Assembly (NCBI RefSeq): GCF_000403395.2
Contig: NZ_KE159677.1
Coordinates: forward strand, 72,745-136,744
Direction of reading: 5' to 3'
Source of the DNA: Anaerotruncus sp. G3(2012)
GTDB taxonomy: Bacteria; Bacillota; Clostridia; Oscillospirales; Ruminococcaceae
Length of the DNA: 64,000 bases
Part shown: positions 42,145 through 50,823 of the stretch, piece after piece
Layout of the letters: each line of letters begins with the position of its first letter
Numbering within the stretch: position 1 is the stretch's first letter
Position numbers and translations under genes: made by a program
The notes under the pieces: model-generated
What the model saw: only the letters and a program-made list of their open reading frames with translations
What the model was told of the DNA's origin: nothing
Databases searched by the model: none

Positions 42145-43568
42145 CTGAAAAGGTTAGGCGTGAAGCTGAGAAAAATATATGAAAATTGAAAGGAGTTTCG
42201 AGAACAAATCGGTTTCATAGAACTGATATTCCGACAGGTGGAATGACGGGGTAACGCCCTGAAACGCCTGCCCTAAGACTGCGCCGGGCATGGTGCAAGC
42301 GCAAAGACACACTGTGTCCGAGAGCGCGCAGAAGTCGGCGGAAGTCTGCCCTAACGGGTCAAGCCGAGGAAAGCGTCCCAGCGGTGGGGTGTGCAGATGA
42401 TACGCCGGGGGTCTATAAAATGCCTATGGTGAGAATGTGCGGTGAAGCGCACTGACGAAGCCCTGAATGTACGGGTCAAGACGAATGAGCCGCAGAAATG
42501 CGGTTGCCGCCTATGGCGGTGTGCGTGGGGACGAGTAAGAGTTGTTAGTATGAAACTCCCTGCGGCGTTACAGGCGCCGCCCAAGCGCACTGGCTTAAAG
42601 GGGCCACCTAAAGGTATATGCACAGATAGGAATATTGGAACGTGGAAAGGTTGGAGCATGGAGCGCATTGCGGCGCTGTGAAGTGCTGGCACGGAAAGCA
42701 GACTGTATAACGTGCCTTTATCCAACTGAGAGCGGTGCCACGACCGTTGAAGCTGCTGTAATGGCGGTGGAGGAACAGGCACCAGTCGGCTTTGAAAGCA
42801 AGAATAAAAGAACAGTATTCATAGGTTCGAGTATGACTAAGAAAGGCACACCCCAAAGGAGGTATGCCGACTATGACAGTGAAGAAATTGCAAAAGAAAG
42901 CGAAACTGCGCAACGCTGAATACTTCGGCTTGCAGGAGGTATTGGACAGGCTCTATGCCCAAAGTGCGGAAAACAAACGCTTTACCGTGCTGATGGAGTT
43001 GGTGGCCGCCGATGAAAATATCTTACTTGCTTACCGAAATATCAGCAAAAACAAGGGCAGCAAAACGGCGGGAACGGACGGAAAAACTGTCCGCTACCTG
43101 TCAAAGTTCACAAACACAGCACTCATTCACTATATAAAAAGGCGGTTGGAGCAGTACCAGCCCCAGCCGGTGCGCCGGGTGGAAATTCCCAAAGGAGACA
43201 CAGGGAAAACTCGCCCTCTGGGAATCCCTACGATTGCCGACAGGCTGATCCAGCAATGCTTCCTGCAAATTCTGGAACCAATATGCGAAGCGAAATTCCA
43301 TGAGCGGAGCAACGGTTTCCGTCCCAACAGGAGCGCAGAACACGCGCTGGCACAGTGCTACGCAATGATACAAAAACGCGGTCTGCATTATGTGGTTGAT
43401 ATTGATATAAAAGGTTTCTTCGATAATGTCAGCCACGGAAAACTGCTCAAGCAGATGTGGAATATGGGGATACAGGACAAGCGTGTGCTGAGTATCATAT
43501 CCGCCATGCTGAAAGCGGAAGTAGCAGGAATCGGTTTTCCGCAAAAGGGGACGCCGCAGGGCGGTATC
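42128..43568 (+). mobile_element. Truncated group II intron
   Basis: Begins with GUGCG, the standard 5' end, in the DEFANIG motif of the coupling-protein gene. About 745 bases of ribozyme domains I-III precede a reverse-transcriptase gene. The sequence stops matching a group II intron right after the GTPQGG motif of the RT, so RT domains 5-7, the maturase region, ribozyme domains V and VI and the 3' exon are lost. Confidence 0.88.
42873..43568 (+). pseudogene. ltrA: Group II intron reverse transcriptase/maturase, truncated
   Basis: About 231 residues remain. RT blocks are visible: NKGSKTAGTDGKTV, RRVEIPKGDTGKTRPLGIPTIADRLIQQ, ERSNGFRPNRSAEHAL, VVDIDIKGFFDNVSHGKL and KGTPQGGI. The catalytic YADD block that follows GTPQGG in intact enzymes is absent. 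The start used is the ATG at 42873 with AAAGGAGG ten bases ahead. Product cannot be active. Confidence 0.9.
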
Positions 43569-46072
43569 ACTATACTCAAATTACGAGTATCTGTTTCTAG
43601 CGAAGCTGCATCGGGGAATGAGAAATGGAGTTCCAGCAACCGCCCCCCATTTTGTAGACATTCTTTTGGAATTTTAAATTCCAGCTTCTTATCCCCCGTA
43701 TGCAGTTCTCCCGAAAAAAGTGTTTGTTCTGCGGAGGATATTTCTATATACTGACGATCATGCAATATATAGGCAATATCGAAGGATGCCAACAAGTCAA
43801 CCTCTACTGCCTCCGCCAACGGTAATCTCATAGACGCTTCTTTTTCCGCAAACCATGTATGGGTATTCTCATAGCTGCCCAGCCCCTTTGTAAAGAACTC
43901 CGCGCCATTTCCGTTTTCAGCCAAGAAGGAGAGTTCTTCGCCCAATGTATAGAAACTGTCTGTATCACCAAATATTCCTTCCTCCAAATCGGTTTCTTCG
44001 ATTTGAATACTGGTCAAAGCCATAGCCAAAACCCTGGAATCCACATCAAAGGCATCCGGCTGTTCAAAGTCGATCCAGACCTGACCATCCCGAATATATT
44101 CATTTGGAATAACATAGGAAAACTTCTTCGTATTTGGATAAATGGTAAATTCATAAGCATAATCATTTCCGAGTTTTATGCGGATATCCTGTTTATCGCC
44201 CGCAATTGTAAGCAGATTAAATGTAATCAGCAAGTTTTGATCCGTCGGCTCTGTCAGGTTTAGGCGAGCCAGAACATGGTGGTCCACGGTCCACGTATGG
44301 GTCTCTTCATAATAACTCAGACCAAAATCAAAATATTTTTCGCCTGTTCCACTCTGCTTTAAGAAGGAAATCGCATCTCCCAGATGGTAGCTGCGATCTA
44401 TCACCTGCGTTTCCGCGGGTTTATAAATGATATCATCCCGATATTTACTGTTTGGCAGTCGAACATCATCAAAAAATACATAATGATAGAGATCTGGAAG
44501 ATAATTGCCTGGACCGTTGACCCAGTCGTAAGTATAAAAATAGTAATCTCTAATCCGTTGTTCATCCGGAGTATAGTCAAAAATCCCCTTTTCTGTTGTC
44601 TCGCTTCCCAATTCAGATCGTAATGTTGGATGAATATCCGCATAAGAAACAGGGGCTTCTGAAATTTGAAATGCCCCCCGGTCTCCACTTCTTTTAACCA
44701 TGAGCAACGGATTTTCATGCAGATTAACTCCCCCATGATCCGCCATAATAAAAATTGTAGTATTGTCATATATATCTGTTTCTTTTAAATTCTCCAAATA
44801 GGCAGACGCAATTTTTAGCGCTCCTTTTGAAGAAGTCAAAACATCTGTATCAGATACTTTTTCCACATTTTCATTGGTTCTATAGGGAGGATGAGCTCCA
44901 TATAAATGGATCAATTTAAATGTCTTTTGGGAGCTATTCATAGTAAAAGGTTCATTACACAACTGGTTATAAAATTGTATATCATCTTCACTGGACATCG
45001 CACGATAAATATTGATACTGGAATCTGCGAGCTGCTTATAATTCTCAAAATCCCCTGAGTAGAACCAGAATGGTTTTTTTAAATAGTGCGGCATATAACT
45101 AAATGCCGTAAACTTATAAAATAAACCACCTAATCCTGACAAAGAGCTTACTTTTGCTTTTTGATGTGTAAAATTCACTACATTTTCCCCAAATTCAGGG
45201 GGAATAAAAATACTATTTGTGTATAAGCCCACGCTATAATCCTGTTTTTCCAGTTCCTCGAAGAGAGGAACTGAATCGTAAGCATTAGATAGATATTTTT
45301 TATATGGTACACTATTATCGTATGCACGCCCAGTTAATATATATGGTATCGACGGTATGGTATTGGTAAACATTCCAACTGTGTCGGGAAAATAGGTAAA
45401 TCCGTCAAATGCCTCTGTCACTGTAGGGTCTTGAGATAAAATATCATTGAAATAAGCAGCATCAAATCTGTCAAGTATCAATAAAACAATATTTTTTTCC
45501 GTAGACATATCAAAGAGATGATCCGTCGTTAGAATCTGATCTTCTTTCCTGAGATCAGTGGTAAAGAGTAAAGTTGCAAGCGTAATCAATTGAACACATA
45601 CAATGCAGATCGAAATCAGCTTTGCCGCCGTCAAAAACAGTTCCCTTTTCCATCGAAGCAGCCCTAATGGAATTATAAAACACAGAACCCATGCAAGCGT
45701 ATCTACAATCCCATAGAGGGTATATTCTTCCCATGCAATCGTTGTTCCGTCCAGAACACCATAACGGATTGCCAGAAAATTCCCCTGAATATATAACGCA
45801 ATCCCGAGACCAAAAACAAGCGCACATAGGATACTATGAAACTTCTCATTTACAACAGATAAAACCCCAATAAGGCATAAAAAGACAATTGTGAAAGATA
45901 GTAAAAGCATCGGCAGAATGTCTGTAATGGTAAACCAAAGATCAGAGATATTGGTCAGATACAGCTGTAATGGCCCAAACAGCAAAAATGTAAAACAAAC
46001 CAGCAATGAAACACTGGCATTCAGCGCCCATCTTCTAGACCATCGTTTGGTCCAAGATGTTTTTTCTTCCAA
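43388..46072 (-). CDS. Membrane sulfatase/phosphotransferase-like protein, 3' end fused to intron DNA
   Basis: About 835 native residues, starting with TTG behind GGAGGGG. Four to five N-terminal membrane helices (about 15-180) are followed by an alkaline-phosphatase-fold domain: metal-binding Asp in VLLILDRFDA, candidate nucleophile Thr in MFTNTIPSIPYILTGR, and ADHGG. This is the pattern of LTA-synthase-like phosphoglycerol or phosphoethanolamine transferases. Two tandem beta-rich modules of about 125 residues close the protein, each opening Y(H/T)LG-ISFL...G and containing TW-F/V...L.L. The last native residues are near RNLSIV; beyond about 43,568 the frame reads antisense through the intron RT. 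Only the tip of the second module is lost, so function may persist. Likely modifies the surface polymer made by this cluster. Confidence 0.75.
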   Translation of the reverse strand: MEEKTSWTKRWSRRWALNASVSLLVCFTFLLFGPLQLYLTNISDLWFTITDILPMLLLSFTIVFLCLIGVLSVVNEKFHSILCALVFGLGIALYIQGNFLAIRYGVLDGTTIAWEEYTLYGIVDTLAWVLCFIIPLGLLRWKRELFLTAAKLISICIVCVQLITLATLLFTTDLRKEDQILTTDHLFDMSTEKNIVLLILDRFDAAYFNDILSQDPTVTEAFDGFTYFPDTVGMFTNTIPSIPYILTGRAYDNSVPYKKYLSNAYDSVPLFEELEKQDYSVGLYTNSIFIPPEFGENVVNFTHQKAKVSSLSGLGGLFYKFTAFSYMPHYLKKPFWFYSGDFENYKQLADSSINIYRAMSSEDDIQFYNQLCNEPFTMNSSQKTFKLIHLYGAHPPYRTNENVEKVSDTDVLTSSKGALKIASAYLENLKETDIYDNTTIFIMADHGGVNLHENPLLMVKRSGDRGAFQISEAPVSYADIHPTLRSELGSETTEKGIFDYTPDEQRIRDYYFYTYDWVNGPGNYLPDLYHYVFFDDVRLPNSKYRDDIIYKPAETQVIDRSYHLGDAISFLKQSGTGEKYFDFGLSYYEETHTWTVDHHVLARLNLTEPTDQNLLITFNLLTIAGDKQDIRIKLGNDYAYEFTIYPNTKKFSYVIPNEYIRDGQVWIDFEQPDAFDVDSRVLAMALTSIQIEETDLEEGIFGDTDSFYTLGEELSFLAENGNGAEFFTKGLGSYENTHTWFAEKEASMRLPLAEAVEVDLLASFDIAYILHDRQYIEISSAEQTLFSGELHTGDKKLEFKIPKECLQNGGRLLELHFSFPDAASLETDTRNLSIVIPPCGVPFCGKPIPATSAFSMADMILSTRLSCIPIFHICLSSFPWLTLSKKPFISISTT

Positions 46073-46102
46073 ATTTTACCCCTCCAATTTTAAATGTCTG
46101 CT

Positions 46103-47476
46103 TTAACAAACGAAGATGTCTGCGACAGCGATTCCCAAAGTCCTGTTATCCGGAGTTTGGGATAGATCGCATGGCCTCCATGTACGATCCACTTCAAAAT
46201 CAATTTCGATAATCATCCCATTTTTATAATGTTTCTCCAGATAAAACTCCAGTGTGTCCGTCTGCTCTAAAATATAGCGTTCCATGACAGGCATACCGTC
46301 TACCTGCAAAGAAAGCGCTAACCCATCCAGATTATTGATATAAGTAATCGACAATTTTTGAGGGTTATCCACTGTGACTGTGTAAAAGAGCACAGCCCGC
46401 TTGGCTGACATCCATCTCAGGGAACCCCATTCATAGTTTTCGGTCTCATGCCAGTTCTCAACAAAATAAGTGGACGGATATTGTGCGCTGGAAACCTCCA
46501 TCAACTGTTTGAGGCGGTCCAATTCTTTTCTGGTAAACTGAATATCCAGATGATACATTCTGAATTCTCGATCAAGTTCACAGGCTCCATAACATCCTCC
46601 TGTGTTCCTGCCACAAGTTTGTATGCTTCTTTGAAAGGTTTCCTGTCTTTTACCACTGCAAAAAATAGCATCCAAGTTTTGTTCTCCCAAATTTCCGATG
46701 ATAACAGATGCTCTTTTATGCCGGGGATTTTGATATTTTACAACGCATAGCGCAATATCCCCGTTCGGTCCGATCGTCACATTTTGTATGCCGCTATGAC
46801 AGTCTGTTAAGGCAAATTCCGCCTGGGAAAGTACATACTTCTGATCCATTTTTGTATGAAGATAAGGATATATCTTAGAAGAATAAACAATATCTGTATA
46901 ATGGTTTTTCCCATGGTAGTTCACTTCCGGAATGATTGTCTGCTGAACCTCCAGACGCCGTAATTCTTCCTGTATATCCTCAATCTGGTCAATATTGTCC
47001 TCCTGAATTACAGTATTTATTACAAATGGGATATCGTATTTCTTTAGCAGCTCAACCGTTTTCAGTGCCCTCTGATAAGCCTGCTGATTCCCTCGAATCT
47101 TATTGTGGGTCTCTCCGATTCCATCAATAGAAACTGCAAAATAAACGAGCTCTTTATTGGGAATCATCTGGCAGATTTCTTCTATGCTCTGAATATAATA
47201 TCCATTGGTAGTAATCGACTGAAAAACTCCGGCTTGGTTCATCAATCGGACAAACTCTTTCAAATCCTTTTTTAAAAATGGCTCCCCACCACTGATATTT
47301 ACCCTCTGTAGGCTTTGTGCACATTTGGAAGACAAAAGCGACTGTGCTATATCCGCACAATTCACCTCCTCTTCCTCTCTAAAATGTTCAAATGTATAAC
47401 AGCTTTTACACTTATAATTGCATCTCAATGTTGGAAGATATGTAACCTCTTTCAGCTCATCTGAAAAATCAAACAT
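46103..47476 (-). CDS. Radical SAM protein with SPASM-type region and C-terminal carbohydrate-locus module
   Basis: A 457-residue protein. The [4Fe-4S] motif C19-NYK-C23-KS-C26 is followed by NISGGEPFLKKDL (SAM-binding GGE) and FAVSIDGIGETHNKIRG. A second Cys cluster near residues 280-330 (DC..., LCVV, CGRNTGGCYGAC) fits a SPASM-like auxiliary cluster site. The last 110 residues form a beta-rich domain ending NRTLGIAVADIFV, similar in pattern to the modules at the end of the neighbouring sulfatase-like protein. Function unknown; probably modifies a sugar or carrier in polysaccharide synthesis. Start follows AGGAGG. Confidence 0.87.
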   Translation of the reverse strand: MFDFSDELKEVTYLPTLRCNYKCKSCYTFEHFREEEEVNCADIAQSLLSSKCAQSLQRVNISGGEPFLKKDLKEFVRLMNQAGVFQSITTNGYYIQSIEEICQMIPNKELVYFAVSIDGIGETHNKIRGNQQAYQRALKTVELLKKYDIPFVINTVIQEDNIDQIEDIQEELRRLEVQQTIIPEVNYHGKNHYTDIVYSSKIYPYLHTKMDQKYVLSQAEFALTDCHSGIQNVTIGPNGDIALCVVKYQNPRHKRASVIIGNLGEQNLDAIFCSGKRQETFQRSIQTCGRNTGGCYGACELDREFRMYHLDIQFTRKELDRLKQLMEVSSAQYPSTYFVENWHETENYEWGSLRWMSAKRAVLFYTVTVDNPQKLSITYINNLDGLALSLQVDGMPVMERYILEQTDTLEFYLEKHYKNGMIIEIDFEVDRTWRPCDLSQTPDNRTLGIAVADIFVC

Positions 47477-47512
47477 GATTCACTTCCTCCTATTCAGAAA
47501 TTGTATTTCGAT

Positions 47513-49768
47513 TTATAAATCTTTTAACAGACGGGGAAGCTCTCCATAGTCTTCAAACATCAAATCTCCATCTTCCAGCTGCTCTTTTAATCCTCCTACA
47601 TTCCTTGCAATGCACTTTTTTTCAAATAATTTGGCTCGTCCCAACACAGCAGAAGTCCATATTTCACGATAAGGGATTACAACATAATCACATGCGATCA
47701 GCCATGTATCAAAAAGCTCATCAGATACAAATTCGCTTTTTAAAAAGATGTTGGGATATGTATCAGCATACCTTTGAAGCAGGTTCAAATACTGGATTGT
47801 TTCGTCGTAAACCAAACGCAAAGAGCCGACCATATAAAACTGTTTTTCTTTTTGGTCTTTCATTCTGGTGAATGCCTTAGCTACCTGATCAAAAGCCTTA
47901 TGTGGCTGGATAAATCCGATGCACAAAAACACCTTTTTATCCAAAGGGATTCCCAGTTCTGCCCGGGCCTGCCTCTGTGGAATATCCCGTGCTTTTACAT
48001 AATACTGATGTGGGAGAATCACTTTTGTCTGCTCTGGATCACAGGGAATCCCTAGGTGTTCACAAAAAGAGGTCCGCTCTGTTTCAGTATGAAAAATCGT
48101 AAGGGGGACCGCTTTCCACTTTTCACATTTATACCTGTTTTCAACCAAATCCTGCTGGTACTGCTCTCCTGTGCTCCCCCGGTCCACTGGAAAAAGTATC
48201 TCATGACAAACAACTTCTATATTGGGATTGTCGCGGAACACCTCTGTAAACGCCTGATGAATTTTAATCCGGGTCATGAAATCCTTACCCTCATAGAAGA
48301 AGGACGCATGGTATTGAATGATAATGCGGTCATATTCTGTTTTGAATCGCTTCAAAGCCAGAATTTTTTCAGGTGTATTCAGTTCCATGTGGTATTTTCC
48401 ATTTCCCCGAATAGCCAATACATCCACATGTGCTCCATGGCTGCGCAGATACTTTACCTGCTGCTGGGCATAAGCGCCTATCCCGCACTTCTCTGGCGGA
48501 TAGGTGGAAATCATTAAAATTTTTTCCGTCACATTCTTCTTTTCATCAAACTTTTGCACAAGGGTTTGCCCCAACCCAAGCGACAGACGTTCCCAGCTAT
48601 ATCTGCTTTCAGCTTCCAATCTTCCCCACTTACGCAGAGAAAGCATCTGCTCTTGATCTCCCAGCAAGCCCTGAATCTGCTCTGCCAGGCTGTCGGCCGA
48701 GTGATCGCATAGCCGATAAATCCGCCCGTTTGTATTCTCTATTCCTCTTGCACCAATATCTGTCGTAATAATCGGCAGACCAGCAGCCATAAAATCAAAC
48801 ATTTTGATATTGGTACCTGAGCCCGAAAGCATGGGATTGATTGCAATGTCACAGGCATGGAGATAATCTATCTTTTCATTTTCTTCCAAAAAACCTGTAA
48901 CGATAACATTTGGATAGCGTGCAGCGTCGATCTCTCGGAACTGATCGCCCACCCCGCCCAAAAGGATAAACTGATATTGTGGGAGCATCTCGGCGGCCTG
49001 CAAAATTAGCCGGCCCGCTTCCACATTTGGGGCATAGTTGCTGCCAATAAAGCAAGCTGCCGGTTTCGAGATCTTTAGCCTGCGGCGTAAAGCCTCCTTT
49101 TCTGCTGCATCTTCAAGAGGGCCGATTCGGCTTGTAAAAACACCGTTCGGGACAATGATAATCTTGTCTGGCTCCACCCTATAAAGCGTGATAAAACTTT
49201 GTTTGTCCTCCTGTGAGCACGCCAATATCAGATCTGCCGCATGGCAGAGTTCATGTTCACAGCGCACCACGCCGCGGCAGATCTGATCCGCTAACGGGGT
49301 ACCGTCATCCAGCAGGCCCACCCGCAGCAATCCCTCGCAATTGTGAGAGTCATAGACAATAAGCTGTTTTTCCTCATCCAGCACTGGCGCAACAAACGGA
49401 AAAAGCCATTGATGGGAAAAGACAACGACATCCGCCTTTTTTGCTTCCTCGCAGGCGCGGGCGATCAGTTCTTCCGAAAGACGTCCTTGAAGCGGGAACG
49501 CGGAATCAATGCATCCCTTTCCCAGCCGGGCGGAAAGATCATCATGAGCTTTAAAATGCGCTTCGGACAGAGGGACATCAATTTCGGTCAGATTCTCCGA
49601 TAGCTTATGCTGTCGGAACTTTGGTCCCCTCCAGTCATACGAGCCTACATAAGTTGCCTCGATATTTCGATCCAATCCGCTGTATAACCCCATCAAACGT
49701 AAACGACCGCCTCCAACAGGCGGATCTATCGGCTGCATATCCAAGATTGTCACATTCAGCTTTTTCAT
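47513..49768 (-). CDS. Double glycosyltransferase (two GT4-like units in one chain)
   Basis: A 751-residue cytoplasmic protein made of two GT-B units. Unit 1 (about 1-400) shows DPPVGGGRLRLMGLYSGL at the start, IIVPNGVF near 210, CFIGSNYAPNVEAGRLIL and the donor-binding block SGSGTNIKMFDFMAAGLPIITT. Unit 2 (about 415-751) restarts with ILMISTYPPEKCGIGAYAQQ, has KVFLCIGFIQPHKAFDQVAKAF and a weaker donor block near IPYREIWTSAVLGRA. Unit 1 looks fully catalytic; unit 2 is more diverged. A fused pair would add two sugars in succession. Start follows GAGGAAGAGGA. Confidence 0.88.
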   Translation of the reverse strand: MKKLNVTILDMQPIDPPVGGGRLRLMGLYSGLDRNIEATYVGSYDWRGPKFRQHKLSENLTEIDVPLSEAHFKAHDDLSARLGKGCIDSAFPLQGRLSEELIARACEEAKKADVVVFSHQWLFPFVAPVLDEEKQLIVYDSHNCEGLLRVGLLDDGTPLADQICRGVVRCEHELCHAADLILACSQEDKQSFITLYRVEPDKIIIVPNGVFTSRIGPLEDAAEKEALRRRLKISKPAACFIGSNYAPNVEAGRLILQAAEMLPQYQFILLGGVGDQFREIDAARYPNVIVTGFLEENEKIDYLHACDIAINPMLSGSGTNIKMFDFMAAGLPIITTDIGARGIENTNGRIYRLCDHSADSLAEQIQGLLGDQEQMLSLRKWGRLEAESRYSWERLSLGLGQTLVQKFDEKKNVTEKILMISTYPPEKCGIGAYAQQQVKYLRSHGAHVDVLAIRGNGKYHMELNTPEKILALKRFKTEYDRIIIQYHASFFYEGKDFMTRIKIHQAFTEVFRDNPNIEVVCHEILFPVDRGSTGEQYQQDLVENRYKCEKWKAVPLTIFHTETERTSFCEHLGIPCDPEQTKVILPHQYYVKARDIPQRQARAELGIPLDKKVFLCIGFIQPHKAFDQVAKAFTRMKDQKEKQFYMVGSLRLVYDETIQYLNLLQRYADTYPNIFLKSEFVSDELFDTWLIACDYVVIPYREIWTSAVLGRAKLFEKKCIARNVGGLKEQLEDGDLMFEDYGELPRLLKDL

Positions 49769-49799
49769 TGTCCTCTTCCTCTACAAAAAGCAATTAAAA

Positions 49800-50822
49800 T
49801 CAGTCCAAAGCATCCCACAGGGTTTGGACAACATGATCCCAAGTGATATTTTCAATGTCTTGCATTCCATTTTTGCCCATCTGAGCAGCATCTTCCTTAT
49901 GCATGTAAAAATAGTCTATCCATTGCGCCAGCTCTTCTGGACGAGGTTCTGCTGCAAATCCATTGATCCCCTGCCTGATGAACCGGGCAGGTTCCCCTGA
50001 ATCCACACAAGTCAAAACCGGTTTGCAGCTTTTGAAAGCTTCATGCAAAATATATCCATAATCTTCCCGAACGGGCGTAAACGCGACTGCCAACGCATTG
50101 GCATAATATTCTCGTATCTGTGCCTCCGAGAGATACCCCAAAAATTCTATTCTCTCGTCCCTACCCGCCATCGCTTTTAATGCCTCCATTTGATCCCCTT
50201 TTCCAGCAATTTTCAGGTGGATAGGCGACTTGACATATTTCATAGCCTGTATCATCAGGTCAACCCGTTTCCATTTATGCAACCGCCCAGGCATAAAAAT
50301 ATAATCCTGGGCCTCCCCACAATAAAATCCTGAAGCTGTAATTCCAGGATGAAGCGGAATGCTACCCACACCAATAAACTCCAAGAGTCGATCGGTCACC
50401 TCATGCCCGATCGAGAACAGTTTTCTGGTTCTTGGAGGAGAAAGGAGTTCCCGGTCCATCCGGAAAAGCAGTTTCTGACGCTCGACATTTTGCGGATCAC
50501 CACTGATTTCATTGAACATATCATAGAATACCCGCACCGTATGCATCAGATAACACACATGATTGGGATGCTGTACTGCGAAAGTTGGGGCTTTAGAGGA
50601 AATGACCGCGTCGTACTGGCTCAGATCCAGATCATAGCAAACCTGATAGCCTCTTAAAATATCCTCGTATGTATTTTCGCAGCAGGGAACTTCCAAAAGT
50701 GTGACATGTGGGACATATCGGCAGAAATTCTCATATAGTTTTTGATGAAAAATTTCCGCCCCGCCTTGTGCCCCAGAGAGCTGTACGTTCGCAATGATCG
50801 CAAGGCTATTACATTTCCCCAT
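49800..50822 (-). CDS. GT4-family glycosyltransferase
   Basis: A 340-residue GT-B glycosyltransferase. N-terminal acceptor-side GAQGGAEIFHQKLYENF, then YIFMPGRLHKWKRVDLMIQAM, KIAGKGDQ and the donor-site Glu region FTPVREDYGYILHEAFKSCKPVL. It starts one base after the methyltransferase stop, so both are tightly coupled. Adds a sugar to the surface polysaccharide; donor and acceptor unknown. Confidence 0.9.
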   Translation of the reverse strand: MGKCNSLAIIANVQLSGAQGGAEIFHQKLYENFCRYVPHVTLLEVPCCENTYEDILRGYQVCYDLDLSQYDAVISSKAPTFAVQHPNHVCYLMHTVRVFYDMFNEISGDPQNVERQKLLFRMDRELLSPPRTRKLFSIGHEVTDRLLEFIGVGSIPLHPGITASGFYCGEAQDYIFMPGRLHKWKRVDLMIQAMKYVKSPIHLKIAGKGDQMEALKAMAGRDERIEFLGYLSEAQIREYYANALAVAFTPVREDYGYILHEAFKSCKPVLTCVDSGEPARFIRQGINGFAAEPRPEELAQWIDYFYMHKEDAAQMGKNGMQDIENITWDHVVQTLWDALD

Positions 50823-50823
50823 C

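Larger units (their letters stand above)
37198..43568. mobile_element. Left part of an integrative conjugative element (remnant)
   Basis: Starts at the tRNA-Arg fragment and contains excisionase, a cargo pair (unknown protein plus small RNA), repA, pcfB and the start of the coupling-protein gene, the order seen in Tn1549/CTn-like elements. No integrase, relaxase or other transfer genes follow; the element stops at an abrupt junction inside a group II intron at about 43,568. Confidence 0.75.

Noticed and set aside
42135-42870. Short frames in both directions between the coupling-protein fragment and the RT
   Set aside because: This is the ribozyme part of the group II intron; the frames lack start signals and domains.
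43388-43568. Last 60 codons of the sulfatase-like frame as true protein sequence
   Set aside because: They are the antisense of the intron reverse transcriptase; native homology ends near RNLSIV.
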